A DNA stretch of 64,000 nt from DUQX01 sp050948825 (GTDB lineage Bacteria; Bacillota; Dethiobacteria; DTU022; UBA8154): NCBI GenBank assembly GCA_050948825.1, contig JBMNEO010000005.1, positions 124,001 to 188,000 on the forward strand, written 5' to 3'. The position numbers were made by a program, and so were the translations under genes. The notes under the pieces were generated by a model. It ran no database searches. It saw nothing but the letters and a program-made list of their open reading frames with translations, and was not told the origin of the DNA. Positions within the stretch are counted from its first letter, which is position 1. Every line of letters starts with the position of its first letter. Below are positions 1 through 8,650 of this stretch, in pieces.

Positions 1-1247
1 CCAGGCATGAAGCCTTCTATCCCACAGCCTAAATCTATAATTATTCCTGCAGGAACTACCTCTTTTACGATACCTTTCATAGTTAATCCTGATTCCACGG
101 CCTCTTCAAGTTCTTTCCAGCGCCTTTCTCTGTCTAAGCGCTTTTTAGAAACGATTACTTTTTCATCCTGTTGTTCTATTTTTAAAACCAACAGGTCAAC
201 CTCTTCCCCCTCAGAGTATTTTTCTTTTAATGTGGTTTCGCCCTCTAAAAAAACTTCGTTTCGGGGAAGAACTGCCTCAGATTTGTAACCGATATCGAAC
301 AGAACCTGCTCATCCTCCACCAGCACAACCTTGCCTGTGATAATATCACCTGGCCGGTACTCTCTACCCTCTTCCGAGGAAAAGGTTTCCTCTGTTCCGG
401 TTTCTAAGTTACCATCTTCCAACATAGCCATGACCTCCTTTATCGTCCAGGATGGGGTTGAAGCCCCTGCGGTTACCCCAACTTTTTTGATCCCCACCAG
501 CCACTCCCTCGAGACATCCCGGGCTCCGGCAACCTGGTGAGTTGTTGTTATTTCACGGCAGACCTTTGTCAGCTTGCAGGTATTGGAACTCTTAACGTCA
601 CCTACTACAAGCATCAAGTCTGCCCTTGAAGCCAGTTTAGCAGCAGCATCCTGCCTTAACGCAGTTGCTTTACAGATAGTATTAATAACCTTAAGCTCCG
701 GGCATATCTTTTCCAACTCTACAGCGGTCTTTAGGAACCCGGTTTCCTGCTGGGTGGTTTGTGAGATAAATAACGCCCTGGAAGAAAGGTTTAAATTATT
801 TATGCCTGACCCGGTTTCGTCCGGTTCAACAACAGTGGCATTTCCCCGGGACCAGCCGAGCAAAGCTTGTACTTCGGGATGCTGATGGTCACCATAGATT
901 AAAATATCAAAGCCTTTTTGCTCATAATTGCGGGCAAGCATTTGTACTCGCTTGACAAACGGGCAGGTAGCATCAATTACTTCGAGATCGTCCCGCTGAA
1001 AAAGGCGTTCAAGGATATCCGGCGCAACACCATGCGTGCGGATTATTACCGTGCAGTCCTTTAACTCATCCGGGTTATCGGTGGAGGCTACACCTTTTTC
1101 GCGTAAGAAACGGATTACGTTATCATTGTGTACCAGTGGGCCCATGGTGATAACTTTTTTCCTTTTGCCGGCTTCCTGAAGGGTAATTTTTAATGCATTT
1201 TCTACACCTTTGCAAAAACCTGCATGTTCTGCCAGACAGATCTCCAA
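1..1247 (-). CDS. ispH: 4-hydroxy-3-methylbut-2-enyl diphosphate reductase fused to S1 RNA-binding domains (3' end outside window)
   Basis: IspH makes IPP and DMAPP in the last step of the MEP isoprenoid pathway and carries a 4Fe-4S cluster. The three cluster cysteines are visible at about residues 12 (AGFCKGV), 95 (ATCPFV) and 192 (NTICKAT), with the HPE motif near 123-125. From about residue 295 the frame continues without a stop into S1-type repeats (for example 'GDIITGKVV' and 'GIVKEVVPAGIIIDLGCG'), the IspH-RpsA fusion common in Clostridia. The gene runs off the left edge, so the number of S1 domains is unknown. Start: a TTG at 1247, since an in-frame TGA lies just upstream and GGGGAGG sits 8 nt before it inside the plsC end. 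It is the last visible gene of a cmk-plsC-ispH operon. Confidence 0.93.
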   Translation of the reverse strand, partial: MEICLAEHAGFCKGVENALKITLQEAGKRKKVITMGPLVHNDNVIRFLREKGVASTDNPDELKDCTVIIRTHGVAPDILERLFQRDDLEVIDATCPFVKRVQMLARNYEQKGFDILIYGDHQHPEVQALLGWSRGNATVVEPDETGSGINNLNLSSRALFISQTTQQETGFLKTAVELEKICPELKVINTICKATALRQDAAAKLASRADLMLVVGDVKSSNTCKLTKVCREITTTHQVAGARDVSREWLVGIKKVGVTAGASTPSWTIKEVMAMLEDGNLETGTEETFSSEEGREYRPGDIITGKVVLVEDEQVLFDIGYKSEAVLPRNEVFLEGETTLKEKYSEGEEVDLLVLKIEQQDEKVIVSKKRLDRERRWKELEEAVESGLTMKGIVKEVVPAGIIIDLGCGIEGFMP

Positions 1248-1250
1248 TAA

Positions 1251-1841
1251 TCAGGCCTCCCCTAAATTAGCAGCAATCATCTTTATTTCCCGCATGATTC
1301 TAGAGCTGGCTTTTTCTAACACTTCACTTTTTAGTTTGCCCTCTTCTTTAAAATATATCAAAGAACCTATACCGACCTTTACGGGCTTAAAAAAACGCGA
1401 CGGCCATTTGATAAAGACAGGGATAACCGGTTTTTGACTTTTTAAGGCGATTAGTGCCGCTCCATGATGGGGGTTTCCCAGTTCTTTTGCCTTAATCCTT
1501 GTTCCTTCAGGAAAAAGAGCAAGGATATCGCCTTCATCCAGAACCTGAAGCGCACGTCGGATTGCTGCCCTATCTGCAGTGTTTCTTTTAACCGGGAATG
1601 CATAAATTTTTTTAATTATATATCCAAGAATAAAGATCTTGAAAAGCTCGTCTTTAGCCATAAAACAAAGCCTGTTCCTTGAAAACACACATCCCACAAG
1701 AGGTGGGTCAAACCAGCTGGTATGATTGGAGCAAATAATATACGGACCGCTGGAAGGAATATTATCCGCCCCATATATTTTTACGCTGTAAAAAAGATTA
1801 AAATAAACTTTGAATAACCATCTCAGGATTTTATAAAGCAT
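1251..1841 (-). CDS. plsC: 1-acyl-sn-glycerol-3-phosphate acyltransferase
   Basis: Acylates lysophosphatidic acid to phosphatidic acid at the membrane (phospholipid synthesis). At 196 aa it has the usual short length of Gram-positive PlsC. The catalytic NHxxxxD motif is NHTSWFD at residues 39-45 and the substrate-binding FPEGTR is at 110-115. The N-terminus is hydrophobic and probably membrane-associated. It lies 10 nt downstream of cmk and its stop is followed 3 nt later by the ispH TTG start, so the three genes are probably co-transcribed and translationally coupled. Confidence 0.93.
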   Translation of the reverse strand: MLYKILRWLFKVYFNLFYSVKIYGADNIPSSGPYIICSNHTSWFDPPLVGCVFSRNRLCFMAKDELFKIFILGYIIKKIYAFPVKRNTADRAAIRRALQVLDEGDILALFPEGTRIKAKELGNPHHGAALIALKSQKPVIPVFIKWPSRFFKPVKVGIGSLIYFKEEGKLKSEVLEKASSRIMREIKMIAANLGEA

Positions 1842-1851
1842 GGCAGCCTCA

Positions 1852-2541
1852 TCAACGTATTACATCCCTATCTGTTTTTTGCTTATCAAGGATATAATTT
1901 AATACAATTCCAATAACCTCTTCCAGGGAATATGAAGTCGTATCAATTACATAAGCTTCGGGAGCAGCTTTTAAAGGCGACTCTTCCCTTTCCTGATCGA
2001 TGCGATCCCTCATGGCGATTTCCTCTAAAATTTCGTCAAATAAAACGCCGCTCTCTTTTAAATTTCTTTCCAGCCAGCGCCGGTTGGCACGTTCTTTTAT
2101 ACCGGCCAAAAGAAAAAATTTATAATCCGCCTCTGGAAGAACTTTTGTTCCGATATCCCTGCCTTCCATGACTATACCCCCGCTTTTTTCAGCAACTTTC
2201 TTTTGCAGTAGTACAAGTTCCTTTCTTATTTCCGGGGTTTTAGCAACCAGTGATACATTTTTATTTACTTCGGAGCTCCTGATTTTTTCCGTGACATCTT
2301 CCCCGTCCAGGATTATCGATGTCCCCTTCTCTTCGTTATATTCTATTTCCATATTGCATTTCCGTACAAGTTCGCCAAGTTTTTTGCCATCACTAACATC
2401 GATCTTTTCTTTCAACGCCTTATAGGTAATGGCACGATACATTGCACCCGTATCAAGACACTTCAGGTTCATCCGGCGTGCAACTTCTCTTGCTACGCTG
2501 GTTTTCCCGGCGCCGGCAGGACCATCAATCGCTATTTGCAT
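1852..2541 (-). CDS. cmk: (d)CMP kinase
   Basis: Phosphorylates CMP and dCMP to the diphosphates in the cytoplasm. The P-loop GPAGAGKT is at residues 7-14, followed by DTGAMYRA (NMP-binding) and EGRDIGTKVLPEAD, all typical of cytidylate kinase. The length of 229 aa is normal. The start ATG has the SD GAGGTGG directly upstream and overlaps the stop (TAG) of the upstream small reading frame, a coupling arrangement. cmk-plsC-ispH/rpsA is a standard clostridial order. Confidence 0.95.
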   Translation of the reverse strand: MQIAIDGPAGAGKTSVAREVARRMNLKCLDTGAMYRAITYKALKEKIDVSDGKKLGELVRKCNMEIEYNEEKGTSIILDGEDVTEKIRSSEVNKNVSLVAKTPEIRKELVLLQKKVAEKSGGIVMEGRDIGTKVLPEADYKFFLLAGIKERANRRWLERNLKESGVLFDEILEEIAMRDRIDQEREESPLKAAPEAYVIDTTSYSLEEVIGIVLNYILDKQKTDRDVIR

Positions 2542-2782
2542 TTCTCCACCTCTGTTAAAAACCTGAAATATTTATCTTCTCTGAAAAAAAATATACCGGA
2601 TAATTCGGCATCCTTGTCCAGAATCAGACACAGAAGAATCTCTTGCCGACAAATAACCCGGTTATCTTTGCTTTATTTGCATATTTATCTAATGTTTTTT
2701 TTGTTTCTTCAAAAAATGATATAGATACACTCTCAAAAAAACTTTCTGCCCCTTTAGTGTTCTTCCGCCCAACATACTGCAC
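2532..2782 (-). pseudogene. Small ORF (~83 aa) interrupted by a frameshift, upstream of cmk
   Basis: A GTG at 2782 preceded by GAGGTGG opens a 52-codon frame (start VQYVGRKNTKGAESFF) ending in TGA at 2624. From about 2675 a second frame, entered by a -1 shift, looks equally coding (EILLCLILDKDAELSG...FRFLTEVEKCK) and ends in TAG at 2532, overlapping the cmk start. Joined near 2661-2676, the two give one Lys/Glu/Phe-rich protein of about 83 aa. No canonical slippery heptamer is seen in the overlap, so a mutation or assembly error is likelier than programmed shifting. I recognise no family. Confidence 0.5.
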
Positions 2783-2869
2783 CTTATTACCACCTCATAG
2801 GGAAAAAGAAAAACTCACCATAGCAATAATATACTATTCTCTTCGTTTTGACAACCCTAACATTAAATT

Positions 2870-3394
2870 TTAAGGAATAATCCAGGCTAAAAGTTCTTTT
2901 TCTCCAAACGAATATACTTCTAGCCCCTCTTCGGGGGCACGCAGGTCTCCATAAACTTTCACAATTTTAACTGTAGCCGGGGTATTCCCCGGGACTTCGC
3001 CGACCAATTCCAGTATATCGCCGGCTTCTACCCTAACATATATATCCGCATCGCCAAATTGTGCTGCGATCCTGTTGTTAACTTGAAGGAAAAGTTCTAT
3101 TGAAACCCCTTCAGGAGGCAGAAGTCTTAATACAAGAGCCTTTTCTTCTGCTTTTTCCGCGGTTATAACCGGGGATGCTTTTTCTTCCACGACTTTTTTC
3201 CCGATTACATCCTGAATATTTTCCATAACAGGTATTCCTTCAAACTGTTGGGTTTTACTGAGAAAAAGCCGCGCATCATCTTCCATGAGCAAAGCCTGTA
3301 TTAGAAAAAGCAAAACAACCATTCCAAGGGCAAGGCGGAAAACTATTTTTTCTACCTTTGTAACAAAGCGTTCTAACCATTTATCGAAATCCAT
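2870..3394 (-). CDS. Uncharacterised single-pass membrane protein
   Basis: I do not recognise this protein. From the chosen ATG (3394, preceded by AGGGGGG) it has about 174 aa: a charged N-terminus (MDFDKWLERF), one transmembrane segment at about residues 20-35 (LALGMVVLLFLIQALLM), a Lys/Glu-rich linker (about 65-85) and an extracytoplasmic C-terminal domain of about 90 aa rich in beta-type sequence (EAGDILELVGEVPG). An ATG at 3430 is also in frame but lacks a good SD. It follows another unknown gene by 74 nt and is probably co-transcribed with it. Confidence 0.75.
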   Translation of the reverse strand: MDFDKWLERFVTKVEKIVFRLALGMVVLLFLIQALLMEDDARLFLSKTQQFEGIPVMENIQDVIGKKVVEEKASPVITAEKAEEKALVLRLLPPEGVSIELFLQVNNRIAAQFGDADIYVRVEAGDILELVGEVPGNTPATVKIVKVYGDLRAPEEGLEVYSFGEKELLAWIIP

Positions 3395-3468
3395 AAATAA
3401 AGCCCCCCTTATAACATATTTTATGCACAAAAGGGAGCTTTATGCTCTTTTGGCAATGGATCTTCCGT

Positions 3469-3963
3469 TTAACGGTTGTTTTCTCTGAGAAGTAAGTTTA
3501 TCCTGCCCTGTAAATGCTCGTTAATTTTAAAAAGCAGCCTTTCTATTTCTCTGTTGTTGAGAAGAATAGTTGTCGGTTCCAGGATTTCTATACGCCTGAA
3601 TTCTTCTCTGATAATAAAGCGCAGCAGGTCTTCCAGTGAATCCGCGCTTACTGCCAATTCCAGGGGGGCATAAGCGATCTCCTCGTTGGATTCCTCATCA
3701 TACACGCTATATATTTCCCCCAGATCCATATTTTCCACATTTATTCCCTGTAAAGGCACATTCCGCCAGAGTTGCACCTGCTGTTCTCTGTAATCATGCG
3801 CGACGCTTTCAGTTTTTTTACCGCCGAAAAAAAACCTGGCCGGTTTAGGTTTTCCTTTATAATCAAATCTTACTTTAAATTTTAACCTCGAATTTGGATA
3901 GTTTTCATGCAGGTTATTATTCTCTTTTTCTTTCTCCCTGGAATTAATTTCAGTTCTCAACAT
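3469..3963 (-). CDS. Hypothetical protein, 164 aa
   Basis: I cannot assign a family. The ATG at 3963 has the strong SD GGGGAGGG. The protein is soluble, with a basic, polar N-terminus (residues 1-50, several Lys/Asn/Glu runs and a FFFGGKK patch) followed by an acidic alpha/beta region (VENMDLGEIYSVYD) and a helical C-terminus (REIERLLFKINEHLQG). There is no signal peptide or transmembrane segment. It is the upstream partner of the membrane protein at 2870-3394. Confidence 0.75.
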   Translation of the reverse strand: MLRTEINSREKEKENNNLHENYPNSRLKFKVRFDYKGKPKPARFFFGGKKTESVAHDYREQQVQLWRNVPLQGINVENMDLGEIYSVYDEESNEEIAYAPLELAVSADSLEDLLRFIIREEFRRIEILEPTTILLNNREIERLLFKINEHLQGRINLLLRENNR

Positions 3964-4138
3964 TTTAACCCTCCCCTGAAACAGCGCCGGGTATTTGAGT
4001 TATTTTCCATTCCTTACCTGATACTATTTTAACCCTTTTACGTGGATCTATTCGAGAAAAATTAATAATATCCTTCCTACAAAACGGCATGTCCTGTAAA
4101 ACTTGTCCAGAAATAGAAAATAAACATACGCAAACAGG

Positions 4139-4876
4139 CTAATTTTTTAAACCAGTTAAAACGAAAAGTTTCTCTACCTCTGAAGGAGTTAGCGTCCTGT
4201 ATTCCCCTTGCCTGAGTCCGCTGAGGTTTAAAAAAGCCAGGGAGATTCTTCGCAGCGATAGTACAGGGTATCCCAGCGCTTTACACATACGTTTTACCTG
4301 CCTTTTTTTACCTTCACTAAGTGTAATGAGCAAATGAGCGTTTTTATTATCTGCAAAGAGCACTGCGACTTCAGCAGGTGAAGTATAACCGTCTTCCAGC
4401 AGTATTCCCTTTTTAAACATTTGCAGATCTCTTTCAGTCGGGATACCCTTAACCTTTGCAAGATACTCCTTTTTTATTCTAAAACGCGGATGGGTAAGCC
4501 GAAAGGCGAGCTCGCCATCATTGGTAAGCAGGAGCAGGCCTGCAGTATACAGATCGAGCCTGCCGACGGGAAAGATACCCTTCTTTAGTTTCTCAGGGAA
4601 TAAATCCAGCACAGTCGGCCTTCCAAAAGGATCTTTTACCGTTGTCAGATAACCTCTGGGCTTATTAAGCAGATAGTATCTTTTTTTATCGGCAATTGTA
4701 ACTATACAATCATCGGCTTCAATTTTATCACGAAGAGCATCTACTTTAGTTCCCGGTTTTTTTACTACCTTGCCGTTTACTTTTATTCTTCCGCCTCTGA
4801 TCATTTGTTCAGCTGCGCGGCGGGATGCTACGCCCCCGGCGGCCAGGAATTTCTGCAGCCTCATTAAATTGCTCAT
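4139..4876 (-). CDS. rluB: Pseudouridine synthase, RluB/RsuA family
   Basis: Isomerises a uridine in rRNA (23S for RluB, 16S for RsuA). An S4 RNA-binding domain covers about residues 5-55 (RLQKFLAAGGVASRRAAE). The catalytic domain has the family GRLD motif with its catalytic Asp (FPVGRLDLYTAGLLLLTNDG) and KKRQVKRM near the C-terminus. Start chosen at the ATG at 4876 (MSNLMRLQ), preceded by GAGGGACC; the longer frame to 4918 has no SD. The family is certain; the exact target site is inferred from RluB-like similarity in Firmicutes. Confidence 0.88.
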   Translation of the reverse strand: MSNLMRLQKFLAAGGVASRRAAEQMIRGGRIKVNGKVVKKPGTKVDALRDKIEADDCIVTIADKKRYYLLNKPRGYLTTVKDPFGRPTVLDLFPEKLKKGIFPVGRLDLYTAGLLLLTNDGELAFRLTHPRFRIKKEYLAKVKGIPTERDLQMFKKGILLEDGYTSPAEVAVLFADNKNAHLLITLSEGKKRQVKRMCKALGYPVLSLRRISLAFLNLSGLRQGEYRTLTPSEVEKLFVLTGLKN

Positions 4877-5023
4877 GCACAGGTCCCTCTTTATAACGGT
4901 ATTAGTATTGATTAGCATTAAAATATTATACTGCGGTCATCTTAAGAATCCACATCCAAGGTAAGAAGAAGTTTAATCAGCCGGGGGCTGAATAAATAAT
5001 ACATCTTGATTATATTATACACT

Positions 5024-5563
5024 TCAGGCAAAAACCAGCTTGCAAACAAATACGGAGGCCAGAATACCCGCCAGGTCTGCTATTAATCCTACAACCAGGG
5101 CATAGCGTATTTTTTTAATGCCCACTGCCCCAAAATATACTGTTAAAACATATAAGGTAGTGTCCGTGCTCCCCTGCATAGTGGCTGCCATGCGCCCAAG
5201 CAGCGAATCGGGGCCGTGGATATTCATTATTTCTGTGGCGATAGCCAGGGAACTGGTGCCGGAAGCCGGTCTCATAAAGGCCAGAGGAAGTATATCGGAA
5301 GGTATCCCCAGATGGCCCAGTAGCGGTTCAATTATAGTGCTGAGCAGCTCCATGGCGCCGCTGCCTCTGAACAAACCAATAGCGACCATCATCCCTACCA
5401 GAAAAGGGATCAGCCTTACGGACATTCCGAAACCTTCTTTTGCGCCTTCGACAAAGGTATCAAATACTTTTACCCCGCGGAAATGTGCATATATTAGTGA
5501 CAGAAGGATAAGTCCGGGTACAACCCATACAGAGATAACATTAAAAATCGCATAAATGTCCAT
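5024..5563 (-). CDS. spmB: Spore maturation protein B
   Basis: A membrane protein needed for spore-core dehydration and heat resistance in Bacillus. The 179 aa match the family length. It carries the nucleoside-recognition (Gate) type membrane domain, with several hydrophobic segments and the conserved stretch MRPASGTSSLAIATEIM around residue 98. It follows spmA by 16 nt. The dac-spmA-spmB order equals the B. subtilis dacB-spmA-spmB operon, expressed there in the mother cell under sigma E. Confidence 0.93.
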   Translation of the reverse strand: MDIYAIFNVISVWVVPGLILLSLIYAHFRGVKVFDTFVEGAKEGFGMSVRLIPFLVGMMVAIGLFRGSGAMELLSTIIEPLLGHLGIPSDILPLAFMRPASGTSSLAIATEIMNIHGPDSLLGRMAATMQGSTDTTLYVLTVYFGAVGIKKIRYALVVGLIADLAGILASVFVCKLVFA

Positions 5564-5579
5564 CTTTCAACCTGTCACT

Positions 5580-6200
5580 TTATTGGAATTTTTTATGATT
5601 GGAAGTTACACCTTGCTCCTTCTTCCTGCTGTAAAAGCGGAAGAACCTGTCAACGAGGATGGCTACTGTTATGGAGCATAGGCTTGCTATGATCGTAGTT
5701 CCAACAATATCCGTGGGGTTTTGTGCACCTGTAGCCGACCTGATGGCAATAATAGTGGTAGGAATCAAGGTAAAACTGGCGGTATTGATGGCTAGAAAAG
5801 TACACATATTTTCTGAAGCGGTATCGCGCTCGGGATTTAGCTGCTGCATTTCCTCCATCGCCTTGATGCCGAACGGCGTAGCGGCATTTCCCATGCCAAG
5901 CAAATTAGCGCTCATATTCATCAACACGGCGTTCATGGCCTTGTGGTTACGTGAAATGCCTGGAAATAACCAGTAAGCCAGTGGTTTTAAAAAAAAGTTA
6001 ACCAGATGAATAAACCCCGACTTTTCAATAATTTTCATTATGCCCAGCCAGAAGACCATAATGCTGATCATGCTCAAAGAGATATTCACCGCGTTTTCTG
6101 CTGAACTAAAAATAATCGGCGTAATTGTCTCGATTTTTCCGTTTATTCCGGCAACTACAATCGCGATAATAATCATTCCTGCCCACAGTAGATTTACCAC
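5580..6200 (-). CDS. spmA: Spore maturation protein A
   Basis: Partner of SpmB in spore-core dehydration. This 206-aa polytopic membrane protein has the family signature around NAVLMNMSANLLGMGNAATPFG (about residues 88-110) and GTTIIASLCSITVAIL near the end. It begins one base after the D,D-carboxypeptidase stop, indicating tight translational coupling. Confidence 0.93.
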   Translation of the reverse strand: MVNLLWAGMIIIAIVVAGINGKIETITPIIFSSAENAVNISLSMISIMVFWLGIMKIIEKSGFIHLVNFFLKPLAYWLFPGISRNHKAMNAVLMNMSANLLGMGNAATPFGIKAMEEMQQLNPERDTASENMCTFLAINTASFTLIPTTIIAIRSATGAQNPTDIVGTTIIASLCSITVAILVDRFFRFYSRKKEQGVTSNHKKFQ

Positions 6201-6201
6201 A

Positions 6202-7350
6202 TCATTCTCCCCTCACGAAAAACCTTTTTATACGCCTCCAAAGGCTTAATCTTTGAACTTCGGCGCCGGCCAGCAAATCGACTACACCGGCTATTTCATC
6301 CTCAAAATAAACCTCCAGCTCTCCAATTCTTTCACCTTTTTTTAGAGGAGCTTTTAAGGGTTCATTTAAAACAAAACGGTATGTTATCTTATCTTCCTCC
6401 AACGGCTGCAACGGATAATAATAGTTGCCACCGGCAACTGCTTTTATTTTTTTCTGAAGACCATCTGCTACCGCCACTGATTTAAAAAACTGGCCGTCTT
6501 TTACCAGGTTTGTATTAGAAAAGGAATCAAAACCGTAATCCAATAAGGCAGTGGTATCCTCCCACATCTGTGGCGCGTTTAAGACTACAGAAATCAGCCT
6601 GCGGCCATTTCGTTCGGCCGATCCTACGAAACAACGCCCAGCCGGGGTGGTCCATCCGGTCTTTATCCCTTCAGCCCCCTCATAAAGATCAAATAGTTTA
6701 TTCTGGTTATAGAGATAGCGGGACCAGGGATGTCCCGGCCAGGAAATAGTTTTACTGGGGGTAGAAATAATGCTGCGGAATTCTTTTAGACCCATGGCGT
6801 GTGCAGCGATGACCGATAAATCATAAGCGGTGGTATAATGCTCGGGATCGTGCAGGCCGTGAGGATTGCGAAAGGATGTATTTTTTGCCCCCAGTTCCTT
6901 CGCTCTTCTGGTCATTAATTCGGCAAATGATTCTACGCTGCCGGAAATATGTTCGCCGATTGCTACCGCTGCATCATTTCCGGAGCGCAGCATCAGCCCG
7001 TACACCAGCTCTTCAAGAGTTTTTTTCTCTCCCTCTTCCAGCCAGATCGAAGATCCTCCGGTATTAGCAGCTCTGGGACTTGTGATTACCTCCTCGTCCA
7101 TTTTACCCCTCTCCAGAGCAATAATAGCGGTCATAATTTTTGTTGTACTGGCCATATGTTTGGGTAAATGCGGGTTTCTGGCATAGAGGATTCTTCCGCT
7201 GTTCCAATCAAGTAAAATCGCCGCTTCAGCAGATATTTCCGGCGATGCGATTTTGGCTCCAACAGCCCTTACATCGGTTGCGGTGGGTAAAAATATAATT
7301 GCAAACAACAAACATATAGAGAAAAAGATAAAAATAAATCTTCTGGTCAT
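6202..7350 (-). CDS. dacB: D-alanyl-D-alanine carboxypeptidase (spore cortex DacB type)
   Basis: A serine peptidase (S11) that trims D-Ala from peptidoglycan stem peptides. A signal peptide/TM segment covers about residues 5-22. Catalytic motifs: STTK at 68-71, SGN at 123-125 and KTG at 230-232. A C-terminal PBP5-associated beta domain precedes a basic tail. Start at the ATG at 7350 (SD GGGGGAAG); the frame to 7398 is an unsupported extension. Its place ahead of spmA-spmB argues for the sporulation-specific DacB role; the second S11 enzyme at 19262-20428 is the dacF-type gene. Confidence 0.92.
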   Translation of the reverse strand: MTRRFIFIFFSICLLFAIIFLPTATDVRAVGAKIASPEISAEAAILLDWNSGRILYARNPHLPKHMASTTKIMTAIIALERGKMDEEVITSPRAANTGGSSIWLEEGEKKTLEELVYGLMLRSGNDAAVAIGEHISGSVESFAELMTRRAKELGAKNTSFRNPHGLHDPEHYTTAYDLSVIAAHAMGLKEFRSIISTPSKTISWPGHPWSRYLYNQNKLFDLYEGAEGIKTGWTTPAGRCFVGSAERNGRRLISVVLNAPQMWEDTTALLDYGFDSFSNTNLVKDGQFFKSVAVADGLQKKIKAVAGGNYYYPLQPLEEDKITYRFVLNEPLKAPLKKGERIGELEVYFEDEIAGVVDLLAGAEVQRLSLWRRIKRFFVRGE

Positions 7351-7494
7351 TTCTTCCCCCTGTATCGACATGCATCTAACTGCAGCAGTAGCCTGCAATA
7401 AGTAATTACTATGCGGGAGTACTACGAACTTGAAGTGATTCTGCTTCTCTAGCTATATTTATTCTGCACCGAAGATAATAATTCATCATCTCGA

Positions 7495-7947
7495 TCATAG
7501 TTTGGTGATATTGTCTTTAGACCGGCCCGGTTTAAAATAGTCTTCAAGATGTTGAAATATCTGGGGGGCAAGATCGATTAGCCGATCAAAAACCGCGTTT
7601 CGATCAACCGGCAAAAGCCTGACTTCACCCGGGCCTACGACTAAAAAGGCTATCGGCTGGATAGAAACTCCGCCGCCGCTTCCTCCTCCAAAAGGAAAAC
7701 CAGCCGATTGATTATGGTTTTGGTTCTGATTCTGGTTTTGATTCTGAGGAACTCCTTTTTGTTGTTCTTCCAGAACATCAAACTCTGTTCCACCTGCTAC
7801 AAATCCAAATGATACTCTGGAAACTGGAATGATAACATGCCCGTCAGGGGTCTCTACTGCATCCCCGACTATTTTATTAACATCAACCATCTCCCTTAAG
7901 TTTTCCATTGCCGTAATCATTAAACCCTGAATAGGATGTTCCGCCAT
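7495..7947 (-). CDS. ytfJ: Spore protein YtfJ/GerW
   Basis: GerW-family spore protein, about 150 aa from the ATG at 7947 (SD GGAGGTAC). The conserved N-terminus (AEHPIQGLMITAMENL, then VGDAVETPDG and IIPVSRVSFGF) is diagnostic. The middle contains a repeated Gln-Asn tract followed by the glycine-rich GGGSGGG expected in the family. In B. subtilis ytfJ is a forespore gene linked to germination. It overlaps the end of the DUF2953 gene by about 65 nt, a conserved pairing in Clostridia. Confidence 0.9.
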   Translation of the reverse strand: MAEHPIQGLMITAMENLREMVDVNKIVGDAVETPDGHVIIPVSRVSFGFVAGGTEFDVLEEQQKGVPQNQNQNQNQNHNQSAGFPFGGGSGGGVSIQPIAFLVVGPGEVRLLPVDRNAVFDRLIDLAPQIFQHLEDYFKPGRSKDNITKL

Positions 7948-8587
7948 TTTTAAAGTACCTCCATATTTTTTTAAAATAACCGGCAACTACTATTTCAAAG
8001 AAGAGCCATGTCAGGTAATAAATGATCCTCAATCCATTTAAGCTGAATTCTGCACGAAAAGAAAAAACAAGCTCCTTTTGAAAGAAGGAAGGGTAAACAA
8101 ATATTCCAGGCCTTTGGCAAGAACCTGCAATCTTCAATAGATACAATGACAGCATGCTGGAAAGAAAACGCAAAAAGCCTGTTATTATCCCGGTCCAGGA
8201 TGGATCGCCGGTTCCCAGCTTTACATACAAATCCATCCTTTCCCAACCAAATGCGGTTATTAAACGGAGTATGAGTAATAGATGCTTTTTTATTTCCCTT
8301 TCGAGCGGCTTTTCCCAGCCCTGCTTTTTCTCCATTAATGAACGCAAAAGCGATAGTAAAGTGTCCCCTTCCCCCTCGTTTAAAGAAAGCAGGATTCTTT
8401 TATATGAAAAAAGCTTAAACCTCCCCAATAAAAAAAGGTTAAATTCAAAGGAGACGGTATTAGCTTTCCGCAAATTATTAATTGATATTCGTATTGTTAA
8501 AGGCAGCAGCAGGAAAATAATAAGTAATATTAAAGAGATCAACAAAAAAAGGAGAAACAAAAAATAAAAAGACTTTTCCGGTAACAT
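7883..8587 (-). CDS. DUF2953 membrane protein
   Basis: About 234 aa from the ATG at 8587 (MLPEKSF). One N-terminal transmembrane segment (LFLLFLLISLILLIIFLLL) precedes a family-typical region (FLLGRFKLFSYKR; ERMDLYVKLGTGDPSWTGII near the middle). Known DUF2953 proteins sit directly upstream of ytfJ in Clostridia and Bacilli, as here, suggesting a spore-related but undefined role. Its 3' end overlaps the ytfJ start. Confidence 0.82.
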   Translation of the reverse strand: MLPEKSFYFLFLLFLLISLILLIIFLLLPLTIRISINNLRKANTVSFEFNLFLLGRFKLFSYKRILLSLNEGEGDTLLSLLRSLMEKKQGWEKPLEREIKKHLLLILRLITAFGWERMDLYVKLGTGDPSWTGIITGFLRFLSSMLSLYLLKIAGSCQRPGIFVYPSFFQKELVFSFRAEFSLNGLRIIYYLTWLFFEIVVAGYFKKIWRYFKNGGTSYSGFNDYGNGKLKGDG

Positions 8588-8650
8588 AGAGAACACCTGC
8601 TTTTAAGTTAAGTCTTCTTATTAGTTTCTCCAATTTCAGGATAATAAGTA

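Noticed and set aside
1..1240. Plus-strand frames at 7-885
   Set aside because: They are shadows antisense to ispH, whose cysteine motifs and S1 domains are clear on the minus strand.
2661..2730. Programmed -1 frameshift at the A8 run of the small ORF near 2710
   Set aside because: Slipping there leads at once to a TAA in the new frame; the switch must occur later, where no slippery heptamer is present.
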